Of a DNA stretch of 64,000 bases, positions 33,901-40,400 are shown piece by piece. Below the pieces are notes generated by a model. It made no database searches. It saw nothing but the letters and a program-made list of their open reading frames with translations, and was not told where the DNA came from. A program made the translations under genes and the position numbers. Position 1 is the stretch's first letter. The number at the start of each line of letters is the position of its first letter. Origin of the DNA: Echiichthys vipera. Lineage: Eukaryota; Chordata; Actinopteri; Perciformes; Trachinidae. Where the stretch lies: positions 26,857,672-26,921,671 of the forward strand of contig OY829660.1 in NCBI GenBank assembly GCA_963691815.1. Reading direction: 5' to 3'.

Positions 33901-35430
33901 ACAGTCGGACGTGGCTAACAGTGATTAGCTCGGGGCAGTACTAATACTGCTGAAAATAACAGCAAACCTCTGCAGCAGCATGAGAAGAGTCCCTACACAC
34001 AAAACAAAGCACCAATGGGCTCCTTCCTTTGGGATTGACTTTGGTAATCCACTTGAATGGACTTTACTATGAGAGGAGCTGGTACAGGGGCCAGTAGGTA
34101 AGTCTTTAAAACACTCTTTAATAAACTCTGGCGGTTGCTACTTTGTTTTCTGTGTATGGACTCTTATCATGCTGCTGCAGAGGTTTGATGTTATTTTCAG
34201 CAGTATTAGTGGTTAAAAAAGACATTTGAATGCCTTCATCATGCCCTGAGCTAATCACTGTTAGCCACGTCCGGCTCTTAGCCACTCCACCGGATTTCTC
34301 CGTTAATAATGATAAACGAAAAAACAACTGTCTCAATGACTTATTTGATGAGTGCATGCGTAGAAAAAGACCATGGGATGACATTCATGACTCCATCCAG
34401 GAGCTGAAGTTCTTTCCAGTGGCACCTAAAGGGTGAAGTAGCCTGTCCACAGCCTCAGCAGCAGTTTTCAAAGACACCAGGTGTGAGTGACAGGCTCCAC
34501 GTGTTTCTAATAAAAGATGTTCCATTGTGTCATAGAGATGTAGAAGCTACGTGACCTGGAAGCCTTGGCCCTGCACAGGGGAGCAGGCTGAAGATGGTAA
34601 CCACGCTTTACGGTACAGTTGGCATCAGTCAGTGTTAACTGATGTCAGAGCACCCTGGTTTCATTCATGTATTCAAACACACACACACACACACACACAC
34701 TATCATTGTTACCCATCCCAAGGCCTCCGTCCTACCTCCATATCTGGCCCAGCTGGAGGATGTGGATGACGGACTGGCCGAACCACACGCAGAAGGAGAA
34801 GTAGGCCGAGCGTTTCCTGCTCCTGCTGCCCACCGCGGTGCTGGCGGTGCTGTTGGTGGTGGTGTTCTTGCTGGCGGTCGACGCCTGTCTCTGCGGCGTG
34901 GCCGGGTGGTGCTGAGCCGTAACGTCGCCGTGTGAGGCCGAGCCGCTCAGCAGCTTATTTCCGTCCAGGTGGGAACAATCGGCGGCGGATTCCGCTCCGT
35001 CGTCTGTGCCGAAGTCGTGGACGAACCACCTAAAGCTAAAGAGCTGGACCGAGAAGGAGCCCAGCACCACGAAGAAGAGCGTCAGGCCGAACCACCAGTA
35101 GTCGCGGCGGAGGTAGTAGTCGACCGACAGCCACACGTCGGTGCCCACATCGGCCAGATACACGGCCAGCGCGGCTACGATCCACAGGCAGTCCCACACC
35201 GTGTATTTCTGCTGCTCCCTGCCCAGGCGAAGGCACGTCGAGTTTGAGCCTCCCCCGCCGCAGCACCGCGACTCCCCGTTGGCAAAGTCCCCGTCCCCGG
35301 TGACCGCAGAGTCGGGCTGGGCGCCCGGGTGGAGCCCCTGCACCGAGCCGGAGTTTTCCGAGTTCTGAAGCGGGGTGAAGGCCACGTCGCTCTTCTTCAT
35401 CTTCAGGACCCCGTCCGACTTCGCCGCCAT
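2405..35430 (-). CDS. XK-related protein 6 (whole gene span, four coding exons)
   Basis: Joining 35430-34736, 9610-9411, 5648-5294 and 3005-2405 gives 1851 nt, encoding 616 residues plus a TAG stop. All three introns are GT-AG with phases 2, 1 and 2. The protein follows the XK-related family layout: a polar N-terminus, a first membrane block after the motif REQQKYTVWDCLWIVAALAV, several further hydrophobic segments, and a polar C-tail ending in the family-typical YKDDALVQERLEYETTL. The length is close to that of mammalian XKR6 (about 640 residues). XK-related proteins are multi-pass plasma-membrane proteins. Some relatives (XKR4, XKR8, XKR9) are caspase-activated phospholipid scramblases, but to my knowledge XKR6 has no demonstrated scramblase activity. 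Fish may carry two copies (a and b); I cannot tell which this is. The gene spans about 33 kb, three quarters of it in intron 1. Confidence 0.95.
3223..4001 (-). mobile_element. Internally deleted Tc1-like transposon in xkr6 intron 3
   Basis: Both ends carry a Tc1/mariner-type inverted repeat beginning AGTACTGTGCG at the left and finishing GCACAGTACTGTA at the right, with TA at the borders. On the minus strand the interior preserves the C-terminal end of a Tc1-type transposase in broken frames, including a SPDLN-type DDE region and WDHMKRQK-like sequence. The N-terminal two thirds are missing, so it is non-autonomous. It shares its deletion junction with the copy at 13731-14420, which lies in the opposite orientation. 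Confidence 0.8.
4320..4760. other. CpG-rich patch inside xkr6 intron 3
   Basis: This stretch is much richer in CpG than its AT-rich surroundings and is open in frames on both strands (4460-4672 minus, 4494-4739 plus). It has no recognisable protein motif. It could be an internal promoter or CpG island, or the 5' region of a degraded retroelement. The flanking 4002-4319 holds nothing recognisable. Confidence 0.35.
5080..5227 (+). repeat. Fragment of a dispersed fish repeat resembling a LINE 3' tail
   Basis: It contains CTATGTGCCCTGTGATAGAC and GGCTCCAGCCCCCC-type sequence followed by GGTTGAAGATGAATGAAT. This matches the common fish repeat that ends in (GATG)n-like tails. An inverted, differently truncated copy is at 16040-16330, and very short tails of the same kind are at 27894-27937 and 48060-48115. 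Confidence 0.6.
5294..5648 (-). CDS. xkr6 coding exon 3, residues 299-417
   Basis: The acceptor is TTGTAG at 5654-5649 and the donor is GTGAGG starting at 5293. The exon completes a Gly codon, then encodes MTAAASLVSLAWALASYQKA, the loop RESRDDKKPISY, and hydrophobic segments around [40 protein letters not shown] and IVFDMVVGIIYIFSWF, ending at KEGRTR. This is the conserved membrane core of the XK-related family. No frame damage is present. Confidence 0.95.
5649..6639. other. xkr6 intron 2, first part, no gene seen
   Basis: Around 5785-5865 is sequence of the type common in fish repeats (ACTTTATCGTCATTGCACAG). A short GA run is at 6271-6287. Around 6385-6450 is a GGTTGTAACGATAC motif of the kind found at hAT MITE ends. 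None of these is complete enough to delimit. Confidence 0.4.
6641..6690. repeat. Triplicated 16-bp tandem repeat
   Basis: The unit TGACACAGGCTGGCAG occurs three times in a row. A GT/GCGTGC-rich microsatellite follows at about 6720-6775. Confidence 0.85.
6720..6775. repeat. GT/GC-rich purine-pyrimidine microsatellite
   Basis: This is an alternating run of GT and GCGTGC units, the type of sequence able to adopt Z-DNA. The open frames across it are repeat artefacts. Confidence 0.85.
7715..8300 (+). mobile_element. Ty3/gypsy-type retrotransposon pol fragment (reverse transcriptase to RNase H)
   Basis: The frame at 7718-8056 encodes GLFRFTKVPFVLASAPSAFQ, the catalytic box YLDDIIVY, and then ELLFLGHVVSASGI, which is the palm and thumb of a Ty3/gypsy reverse transcriptase. 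After a frame change, sequence around 8055-8200 resembles the connection to the tether and RNase H (GLTGWC, KFIPCYTSVVEPL). There is no gag, protease, integrase or LTR nearby, so it is a fragment in xkr6 intron 2. Confidence 0.8.
8366..8961 (+). repeat. LINE-like 3' end with GAATT tail
   Basis: The segment ends in TTTGGCACTGTAAATTGAAT followed by GAATT repeats. Two minus-strand relatives in this window (36476-36720 and 44146-44275) share the core AACTCATAGAGTGTGGTC and the TGATTTGGC-type end. This supports a dispersed retroelement 3' region. No coding part is attached. Confidence 0.6.
9411..9610 (-). CDS. xkr6 coding exon 2, residues 232-299
   Basis: The acceptor is CCTCCAG (9617-9611) and the donor is GTAACA from 9410. 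The 200-nt exon encodes YFHTIYLGIRSRQSAETERW and then [20 protein letters not shown] and QLCIIIQTHKLQAVQG. The last of these is a hydrophobic segment strongly conserved in XK-related proteins. Phases agree with exons 1 and 3. Confidence 0.95.
9661..11289. other. xkr6 intron 1, proximal part, no gene seen
   Basis: The sequence is AT-rich and mostly unrecognised. At 10360-10420 there is a GGTTGGACGATATGGCC-type motif resembling the ends of small hAT elements. The open frame at 10120-10503 has no recognisable domain or splice context and is not called. Confidence 0.4.
11290..12760 (+). mobile_element. DIRS-like retrotransposon remnant
   Basis: Broken frames resemble the reverse transcriptase start (GFRPILDLKGLKRYLKVLP near 11310-11360) and the RNase H region (VVTTDTSLSSWGAVWQSRM at about 11740-11800, HQGGTKCARQLQVSQDLLSW, AMYLSGDQNHVADFLS). 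These are characteristic of DIRS-type elements of fish. Downstream, around 12525-12590, is an AGTTACGAATGTAACTACGG palindromic motif of the kind found in their terminal repeats. Most of the palm domain and the tyrosine recombinase are missing. Confidence 0.65.
12918..12944. repeat. (CT)n microsatellite
   Basis: A short CT run is followed by CT-rich sequence to about 12990, in xkr6 intron 1. Confidence 0.85.
13134..13208. repeat. (TG)n microsatellite
   Basis: About 20 uninterrupted TG units are followed by a GCGCGTGTGCGTGCATG degenerate extension. It is a likely polymorphic marker and potential Z-DNA former. Confidence 0.95.
13500..13727 (+). mobile_element. Tc1-like transposase middle fragment
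   Basis: The plus-strand frame contains GGGSCKFGAAFSANGVGELV and ILQQDNKPEQTANVIK. These correspond to the central catalytic part of Tc1-type transposases, where QQDN(D)PKHT surrounds the second Asp. It stops abruptly where the next Tc1 copy begins, so this is either a nested or a rearranged pair. Confidence 0.75.
13731..14420 (+). mobile_element. Internally deleted Tc1-like transposon, second copy
   Basis: The left end starts within the inverted repeat (GCTGTAACCTAAGAACACTT), the outer tip being absent. The interior encodes C-terminal transposase pieces, including LQQDNDPKHTANVFKNYLQ, SPDLNIIQSVWDHMKRQKDL and NNLSAEFLQKLCE, in shifting frames. The right end is truncated. It shares with 3223-4001 the same internal deletion junction next to GATGAGTATTAGCATC, so both derive from one non-autonomous subfamily. 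Confidence 0.8.
14421..15488. other. xkr6 intron 1, between Tc1 and L1, no gene seen
   Basis: Nothing recognisable before about 15340. The last 150 bases are probably the 5' leader of the L1 that follows. Confidence 0.35.
15489..16039 (+). mobile_element. L1-type retrotransposon, ORF1 (broken)
   Basis: The frame from 15489 encodes a basic start (MPPKNTTKKKDAQ), a long heptad-like stretch consistent with a coiled coil (residues about 45-120), and then RSQRKNLRIIGLP, which is the start of the RNA-recognition part of L1 ORF1 proteins. A frameshift near 15900 moves the continuation (FLQLDTKSGHIKLERAHRL, SRFPRAIIARF) into another frame. A foreign repeat then interrupts the element. Confidence 0.8.
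16040..16330 (-). repeat. Dispersed fish repeat inserted at the end of L1 ORF1
   Basis: The sequence GTCTATCACAGGGCACATAG is the reverse complement of sequence at 5100-5120. Further on, GTGTCTTGCCCAAGGACA and GGGGATCGAACC recur inverted at 44445-44570. It is therefore a longer member of the same family as 5080-5227. Confidence 0.6.
16331..16769 (+). mobile_element. Probable L1 region between ORF1 and ORF2
   Basis: This is non-coding sequence lying between L1 ORF1 and the CR1/L2 insertion. It is assigned to the L1 by position and by the apparent target duplication ATTTAGT (16763-16769), which recurs immediately before the L1 ORF2 start. Confidence 0.45.
16770..20483 (+). mobile_element. CR1/L2-clade LINE, nearly complete but mutated, nested in L1
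   Basis: The endonuclease frame (17133-17822) contains LNVRSLLNKSF, LLTETWL, ITGDFNLHID, RGRTLDLVITYG and SDHFCVFF, the APE-type endonuclease signatures. The reverse transcriptase follows in several frames: YRPVSNFPFLSKILEKLVF, LLDLTAAFDTVDHHIL, GVPQGSILGPTLF and the catalytic YADDMQLY (near 19027). The C-terminal part (19254-19856) has SCRIDYCNALLSGLP and LHWLPVRFRVDFKVL. The 3' UTR ends GCGCCATATAAATAAAGGTT plus GATTT repeats. Stops or frameshifts occur near 17822, 18431, 18700 and 19183. A strong hairpin sits at its 5' edge. Confidence 0.85.
16773..16815. repeat. Near-perfect hairpin at the 5' edge of the CR1/L2 insertion
   Basis: The arms CAGCGTACTGTAATTAGCC and GGCTAATTTACAGTACGCTG pair over about 19 bp with a TTTC loop and a single extra A. 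It lies three bases inside the inferred insertion junction. Confidence 0.85.
20484..20757 (+). mobile_element. L1-type ORF2 endonuclease N-terminus
   Basis: From the ATG at 20492 the frame encodes KLCTWNVRGIHHPVKRKKC, ALLSETHLEDQKH and SRGVCILINKK. These are the first motifs of an L1-type APE endonuclease. The frame is cut by a Rex3 scrap after about residue 88. It is the continuation of the L1 begun at 15489. Confidence 0.8.
20758..20925 (-). mobile_element. Rex3 (RTE-clade) fragment inside L1
   Basis: Translated on the minus strand it reads RISTSKSEAMALSRKPV and VKEFKYLGILFTSE. This matches the post-catalytic part of the Rex3 reverse transcriptase also present at 42427-42999 and 47041-47190. 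It is truncated at both ends. Confidence 0.85.
20926..21301. other. Unassigned sequence between Rex3 scrap and Penelope fragment
   Basis: No protein motif or terminal repeat is seen. It may be the 5' part of the Penelope-like fragment that follows. Confidence 0.3.
21302..22135 (+). mobile_element. Penelope-like element, GIY-YIG endonuclease and 3' region
   Basis: The uninterrupted frame 21302-21805 (167 residues) has NLVYAVQFNREWKDLYIGET, a GIY-YIG-type start in which the motif reads VYA...LYIG. It continues with QPLHKRMAQHRRAN, AVHLHLKEKAHSFDDNNVHI and DREDKWFERGVKEAIYVKVE, typical of the C-terminal endonuclease of Penelope-like elements. The reverse transcriptase part is absent. The 3' sequence to about 22135 carries CCTCTTGGATGAGAGGTGAA, familiar from fish Penelope/Neptune 3' regions. 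The frame is notably intact compared with the neighbouring LINEs. Confidence 0.8.
22196..23900 (+). mobile_element. L1-type ORF2 reverse transcriptase and C-terminus (broken)
   Basis: Motifs in order are GNAPGPNGLGELC, LYRPISLLNVGFKILSKILA, the palm region where the catalytic motif is altered to LYAEKTFDRVEWPFLF, and then SWVRLLYNRPLAAVRINGP. After frame changes come LYRWISPPLSLLGRISLHK, SCFGKFIWNKKKP and KYNLPPHNC. Several stops make it non-functional. It continues the L1 begun at 15489, with the central part lost around the Penelope insertion. Confidence 0.8.
23976..24392. repeat. Minisatellite, about 8 units of about 55 bp
   Basis: Each unit contains TTTTAAACATATGAACCGTA, TCTACACTGACTGATCAGATC and AGTCTGTATATGTG-type sequence. 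The core GACTGATCAGATCAGTC is a perfect 17-base inverted repeat. The unit at 24217-24233 has matched changes in both arms (GACTAATCAGATTAGTC). Confidence 0.9.
24393..25789. other. xkr6 intron 1, no gene seen; (TA)n at about 24951-24985
   Basis: Apart from a TA microsatellite, no repeat or coding motif was recognised. The open frame at 25462-25740 has no domain or splice context. Confidence 0.4.
25790..26705 (-). mobile_element. hAT-like DNA element remnant with BED-finger fragment and internal minisatellite
   Basis: The ends carry imperfect inverted repeats: left CCCCCGAACTAAGATTTTCT then GGTCGACCAA; right, reversed, TTCCCCCAAATAGACAACCA then GGTTGACCAA. On the minus strand, 26508-26420 encodes IWDHFEKNKDDPKKVTCKLC, a BED-type zinc finger start typical of hAT (ZBED-like) transposases. 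The remainder of the transposase is missing and a 41-bp tandem array occupies the middle. Confidence 0.6.
25879..26416. repeat. 41-bp minisatellite, about 13 units
   Basis: The unit begins GTTCGTCTAACGTTACTTAC and ends TTTAAGGTGGTAGGTCAT. Units differ by a few substitutions (TTCG/TTTG, GGTGGTAG/GGTGGAAG) and one-base length changes in the TTTAA run. Confidence 0.95.
26706..27417. other. xkr6 intron 1, no gene seen
   Basis: Unique-looking AT-rich sequence with CTAACGTTAGC-type short motifs around 27155-27215. No element could be delimited. Confidence 0.35.
27418..28873. mobile_element. PIF/Harbinger DNA transposon, decayed, with traces of both proteins
   Basis: The left end GGGCCTCATTTATCAA and the right end TTGATAAATTAGGCCC form inverted repeats, flanked by ATA on both sides, compatible with a 3-bp target duplication. 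The plus-strand frame (27702-28049) matches the HARBI1-type transposase core: GAIYCTHVRLKAP, NRQNYHSINVQVICD, LLNVVARWPGG. The catalytic Asp of the usual GAIDCTHV motif is changed to Tyr. The minus-strand frame (28583-28365) resembles the element's Myb/SANT-like partner (VLFGSLKSGIKGAHKNAVWK). Both frames are damaged. Confidence 0.8.
27894..27937 (+). repeat. 44-bp LINE-tail scrap inside the Harbinger transposase frame
   Basis: GGCTCCAGCCCCCCGCGACC followed by AATGAATTAATGAATGG is the terminal part of the repeat family at 5080-5227. It interrupts the transposase between NSS and VGARLQ without breaking the frame. Confidence 0.6.
28874..30476. other. xkr6 intron 1, no gene seen
   Basis: AT-rich sequence without a recognisable exon, RNA gene or delimited repeat. 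Confidence 0.4.
30477..31757 (+). mobile_element. hAT transposon remnant with BED-finger transposase pieces
   Basis: The left end has AGGGATGCAAACAATTAATC and the right end has AATTACTCGATCATTTGCA, a hAT-like pairing of ends rich in AATCGAT. Inside, the plus strand encodes HFKLVDDDKDGKCTICGSIL (BED zinc finger, Cys-x2-Cys) and then NYHLNMSHACYKQR. Further on, EVKTQLATANVALTTDCWTS and the HYIEPDWQVMSAVLLTE stretch follow in another frame (30966-31340), typical of the hAT catalytic core. The C-terminal dimerisation part is missing. Confidence 0.75.
31758..32831. other. xkr6 intron 1, no gene seen
   Basis: No coding or repeat structure could be supported here. Confidence 0.4.
32840..33286. mobile_element. 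Small non-autonomous hAT-type element with 8-bp target duplication
   Basis: The ends TAGAGATGCACCGATC and TGCATCTCTA are inverted repeats. Both sides are flanked by GCAGAAAC (32832-32839 and 33287-33294), a perfect 8-bp duplication as expected for hAT elements. The 447-bp interior has no coding capacity but contains subterminal ATATCGG/CCGATA motifs. Confidence 0.85.
33295..33814. other. xkr6 intron 1, no gene seen
   Basis: AT-rich sequence without recognised features. Confidence 0.4.
33815..34384. mobile_element. Fold-back element (long imperfect inverted repeat)
   Basis: The left arm (about 33815-34016) and the right arm (about 34131-34384) are reverse complements with indels. Shared blocks include CATCCCATGG, ACTCATCAAATA, GACGTGGCTAACAGTGATTA, TAATACTGCTGAAAATAACA and CAAACCTCTGCAGCAGCATG. 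The spacer is about 115 bp. A third, single-arm copy lies at 60955-61170, showing that this is a dispersed family. Confidence 0.8.
34679..34700. repeat. (CA)n microsatellite next to the xkr6 exon 1 donor
   Basis: Eleven CA units in the first 60 bases of intron 1, close to the splice donor at 34735. Confidence 0.9.
34736..35430 (-). CDS. xkr6 coding exon 1, residues 1-232
   Basis: The ATG at 35430-35428 opens MAAKSDGVLKMKKSDVAF; MAAKSDG is the start expected for XKR6. The exon contains a Gly/Ser-rich segment, then REQQKYTVWDCLWIVAALAV, a paired transmembrane region around YYLRRDYWWFGLTLFFVVLG, the conserved FSFRWFVHDF, a low-complexity Thr/Ser linker, and QSVIHILQLGQIWR at the donor AG|GTAGG (34736/34735). 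Its GC- and CpG-rich composition contrasts with the rest of the window. The out-of-frame long frames in this exon are shadows. Confidence 0.95.
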
Positions 35431-35917
35431 TATCGGAAGCTTGTAATATTACTCTATTCTTTTAAATTCGTTCCCCCCCTCCTCTGCTCCTCTCCTCGCC
35501 CCTGCCTCGGCCCGTCGACACCCTTCTGAGTGTCTCCCCTCCTCCTCCTCTCTGGGCAGAACCCGCTCCTCTACACTGCCGCCTGCTCCTCATAATACAG
35601 AATACAGACAAAAAGGTGGACTGACCCGGTGCTAGCTCGGATATTTGGGTCCATGTCACGTCTTCATTGGACTTCTTCGGTTGATGATCCGCTCACACCC
35701 AGCCGACGGAGGGCTTTTTCCGCTTTGTGTCCTCCGCCTGCAGACAGCCTTACCCGGACGGGTTCTGCTGCTGCGGTCCGCCGCTCTTTGTCCTCGAAGA
35801 GTCCGGATGTTGAGGCTGATGTTTGGGGATGGAGATGGAAAGTGGAGCGAAGGAGAAGGAGGGAGGCTGCATCCATCTGCTTCTTCTATGGCACAGACTA
35901 AAACTATGACATCACCC

Positions 35918-35921
<4 letters not shown>
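35431..35921 (-). promoter_or_regulatory. xkr6 5' UTR and CpG-rich promoter region
   Basis: CpG-rich DNA extends from exon 1 to about 35850, with pyrimidine-rich C/T blocks on the plus strand at 35470-35560. No TATA box was seen at a confident distance. The transcription start cannot be fixed from sequence alone. Confidence 0.5.
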
Positions 35922-35972
<51 letters not shown>

Positions 35973-35976
35973 CCTC

Positions 35977-36065
<89 letters not shown>
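35922..36065. repeat. 144-bp (CT)n tract upstream of xkr6
   Basis: An almost pure CT run, broken by a few C-rich interruptions near 35970-35990. Read from the xkr6 side it is a GA tract 490-640 bp upstream of the start codon. Such polypurine tracts can bind GAGA-type factors or form triplex DNA. Confidence 0.95.
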
Positions 36066-36067
<2 letters not shown>

Positions 36068-36475
36068 AGTACAGTTTGAGCTCCGTTACAGCGCAAAGTA
36101 AAGAGTCCTCCCGCCAAAGTCCAACCCCTGTGCCTCTGTGTGCCTGTGAGCGTGCAGCCTGTCGTGTGAGTGGGGACAGAAAAGACTGCAGAGTGGGCTC
36201 CAGGCTGGTTCCCAGCACCATGGACAGTTACTGTTACTCAGCTGCTGCTGAAGCTTGAACTTCATGCTGTTTTTCATCAAGCGCTCAAAACATTCACAGC
36301 CATCCCCACATCAGGTTATAATAGAGCTGCAAGTTGTCTGATTAAATGAATAGCCAGTTATTTTAATAACTGATATTTCTCTAATATCAGCTTCTTAAAT
36401 GTGAATATGTTCTAGTTTCTTTCCTCCTCCCTGACTCAGGGAACTAAATCTCTTTGAGAACTATTTAAACTATTT

Positions 36476-36720
36476 CAATTCAATTCAATTTTATTTATAG
36501 TGCCAAATCATAACAAAAGTTATCTCAGGGCACTTTACATATAGAGTAGGTAAAGACCACACTCTATGACTTATTTATGATTTACAGAGACCCAACACTT
36601 CCCCCATCTGAAATAAAAGTAGTAATAATTATTATAGTTGTTATATACATTATTAATCTCAGAGGATCAGGAACAGGATTACAGACTGGGTCTATAGCAG
36701 CATAATTAGACTTTTGAAGA
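36476..36720 (-). repeat. LINE-like 3' end with GAATT tail, second copy
   Basis: Reading minus, it ends TTTGGCACTATAAATAAAAT and then GAATT repeats. It shares TCATAGAGTGTGGTC with 8366-8961 and 44146-44275. An internal deletion relative to the 8366 copy is apparent. Confidence 0.6.
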
Positions 36721-37400
36721 CGTCATCTTGTGGCTTGGGAAACATCGATCCACATTTTACCATTTTATCACATTCTATCGACCAAACTACTAATCCATTA
36801 TTCAAGAAAATAACTGACGGATTAATTGACAATGAAAATAATTTTTAGTTGCAGATCTATTTCATACTGTGAAACACAGCACTTAATTTGTCTAACAAAA
36901 TCTCACACATCTTGTCTACAACAGTATTTTATAGGTACACTTCAGTTTGTTGATAGAAGGTCCACTGTCATTACTTTTATCTTTTCTATTCATTTCTCAC
37001 CTGAATACTAAAAACAAACTACTGAGTGTGTGGAACTGTGTTAGAACCATGGAGTTATAATTAAACATTACATGAAACTCTTTCAGTGAAAGACAAGTAG
37101 TTTTAATGGGAAATGAGTTCATTCTAATGGGCTGTCTATTTCCAACCTTCTCTTATTGTTGCTTAATAACACGTTTCTACAACCAAATCCTGGGATTAGT
37201 GACCCCAGATCAACTCCTTATGGTATTATGGAAGAAACGGTTAAAAGCCTGTAACACTCTATGGTAAGGGAACAAATCATACATGAATAATGCTGAAAGA
37301 ATGAATGCAGAATGTGTCATGGATTTCTGTTGCAGTAACTGTGACTTTATGTGATTAGTTCACACTTAGTATATCATCAGATCAGAAATGTTCATTCACA
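36721..37400. other. Intergenic DNA upstream of xkr6, no gene seen
   Basis: AT-rich sequence without supported features. Confidence 0.4.
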
Positions 37401-40400
37401 GTTATTTCCTACATTAATTGATATGCGATCAAACAAGCAGGTTTTCTCTTACTTCAAGGTTTATTTCAGGACCTATGGAATGAAGCACGGTGTAGGGACA
37501 TGTCCCTACATCTTCCCTCTTCCTTTTGGGTAAGTCGATGGTCAGGAAAAAGAAAATGTGGTGATTGTCTGATCCAGTGCGCGGAAATAAGACTTGGAAA
37601 GAAATAGAGGAAGGCACTGAAAAACACACAGACATGATGTTCATCTTAATGGCTGACAATGAGAATGCAAAGCGGTAGATCGCTCCAATGCTGAAAGTCT
37701 GATTTCATGTTGTCTACAAAGTTGGCCTAAAAAATGGAGTGTAGTGCGCAGGTAATCTTGATTACCAAGATTTCTTTTTGATTTGGGAAAAAAACTTTTG
37801 TGTTTGTAACCTGAAAAGGATTGGAAATGGGAGAGACCACGTTTGTAATATAGAGCGAACGATCACCATAGAGAGATACCCTACACACAACACTATATTA
37901 TGTGACACCTTGACAATGACAATGAGGCCTTCAGTGCTATAGAGAGTGGATCAATTGCTATGGCCAGAAGTAGCAGGGAGAGTGGGAACCCCTGGTGTGT
38001 TCTCTGAGATAGAGGAAAGGATGGGGAGTGTATGGAGTTGGTAGTGATGCAGGCTAAGGGGGAGGAATAGAGCAGCCTTATCCATGAAATGAGATACACT
38101 CCCTCTCTATACGGTTGAATGCTTTCTCTGCATCCAAGGAGACAATGACCTCAGAAGCTAGAAGTATTGATAATATCTAAGAGTCCTGCGAAAATGAGTG
38201 CTTACCCCTGATGAAGCCAATAGGAAATGATGGGATCGCTTTGAAGCGTCCGGCTTTCACCTCAGCCCTGACTTTACTTTCTGTATTAAGCAATGAAATT
38301 GGATGATATGACCCTCATTCTGTGGGGTCCATTTACTGTTTAAGTAGTAGTGAAATGGCTACTCGAGGGAGTGTATGGGGCGGAGATCCATTCTTCAATG
38401 ACACATTAAACATATTTAATAGAATTGGTACAGGTTTGTCACAAAGCGTCTAATAAAACTCTGCCCCGTAGCCATCTGGGGTGGCTCCTCACCTCGTTGC
38501 ATGGGTTTAATAGCCTCTTTAATCTCGCCTATTTGCAAAGGCCTGCCCAGTTCCCTGGCCAACCCCGGGTCAGTAGTGGGGGGCTCTGAATCACTAAGAA
38601 AATTCTCTGTACCGCTTCTGTCAGAGGGAGGTTCAAATTTATAAAGGGAGGTGTAAAAAGCCATTTTTTACATCTTTGTGACCCATTCCTAATCAGAGAT
38701 ATCAACCGAGAAGCTGTGTGGCCCTTTAACCGCTGTGCCAGTAACCAACTACTCTTCTCTCCATATAATGATAAAGCGTGGTAGTGCAAAAGCAAGTGTT
38801 TTACCATTTTGGTGGATCACACTTCAAATCCAGACTGTAGATGTAATGTCTCTTTATACAGATTTCGAGAAGGGTCCTGAGCGTACAGTATATTCAGCAT
38901 GAGAACAGAGTTGGTAAGATATTTTTCTGGTGGCTATTCTAGTGAGAAGATAAGAGATTATTTTGCCTCACACAACAGCTTTAAATGTCTCCCAAATGAC
39001 ACATTTTGTCGGGTGTATTAGTGAGTCACAAAGTAACATGTTTCCAGAGGTTATTCCGTTTTGTGCTAAAGGAAACATCCAACTGTATGGGAGAGTCAAT
39101 TAGAGCTGTCAATAAAATAATAGTCTCTTTGGGAGTGATGCAGTGTGGTATTGCCCCCCCCCCCCCCCCCCATTAAAAAGACCCTAAATTATTAAAATTA
39201 AACAAATCTTTTTCTGACTCCACATCCATCTCTGCTCTCCTCCACTACATCACAAATGAACGGGGAGTTTCTTACACAGACACTGACGATCAGCAGGCTT
39301 TAAAAAAAGGCTTCATATTTTCATATTCATCCACATCAGTGAATCATGCATAAAGTAGTCCCCCACAATCGGAGAAAAGGGAGATGGAGAGAAGAACTGG
39401 GGCTGAGGAGACTTTACATGAAGACCCTTAAAATGATGATTTACTAATATAACAGTTAAAATGATAATTTACTAATATAACAGTTAAAATGATGATTTAC
39501 TAATATAACAGTTAAAATGATGATTTACTAATATAACAGTTAAAATGATGATTTACTAATATAACAGTTAAAATGATGATTTACTAATATAACAGTTCAG
39601 TAAATGATGATTTATTAATATAACAGTTAAAATGATGATTTACTAATATAACAGTTAAATTGATGATTTACTAATATAACAGTTAAAATGATGATTTACT
39701 AATATAACAGTTAAATGATGATTTACTAATATAACAGTTAAAATGATGATTTACTAATATAACAGTTCGGTAAAATGATGATTTACTAATATATAACAGT
39801 TAAAATGATGATTCACTAATATAACCGTTAAAATGATGATTTACTAATATAACAGTTAAAATGATGATTTACTAATATAACAGTTAAATGATGATTTACT
39901 AATATATAACAGTTAAAATGATGATTCACTAATATAACCGTTAAAATGATGATTTACTAATATAACAGTTAAAATGATGATTTACTAATATAACAGTTCA
40001 GTAAAACGATTTACTAATATAACAGTTCAGTAAAATGATGCTTTACTAATATAACAGTTAAAATGATGATTCACTAATATAACAGTTTAAATGATGATTT
40101 ACTAATATATAACAGTTAAAATGATGATTTACTAATATAACAGTTAAAATGATGATTTACTAATATAACAGTTAAATGATGATTTACTAATATAACAGTT
40201 AAAATGATGATTTACTAATATAACAGTTAAAATGATGATTTACTAATATAACAGTTAAAATGATGATTTACTAATATAACAGTTAAAATGATGATTCACT
40301 AATATAACCGTTAAAATGATGATTTACTAATATAACAGTTCAGTAAAATGATGATTTACTAATATAACAGTTAAAATGATGATTTACTAATATAACAGTT

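Noticed and set aside
9611..34735. miR-598, which mammals carry in an XKR6 intron
   Set aside because: I looked by eye for its mature sequence on the minus strand and did not find a match; a computed search would be needed to exclude a diverged copy.
34642..35368. Plus-strand frames over xkr6 exon 1
   Set aside because: They are antisense to a well-supported coding exon and have no homology of their own.
35904..36221. Long open frames through the CT tract (poly Leu-Ser or Arg-Glu)
   Set aside because: They are simple-repeat artefacts with no start context or splice signals.
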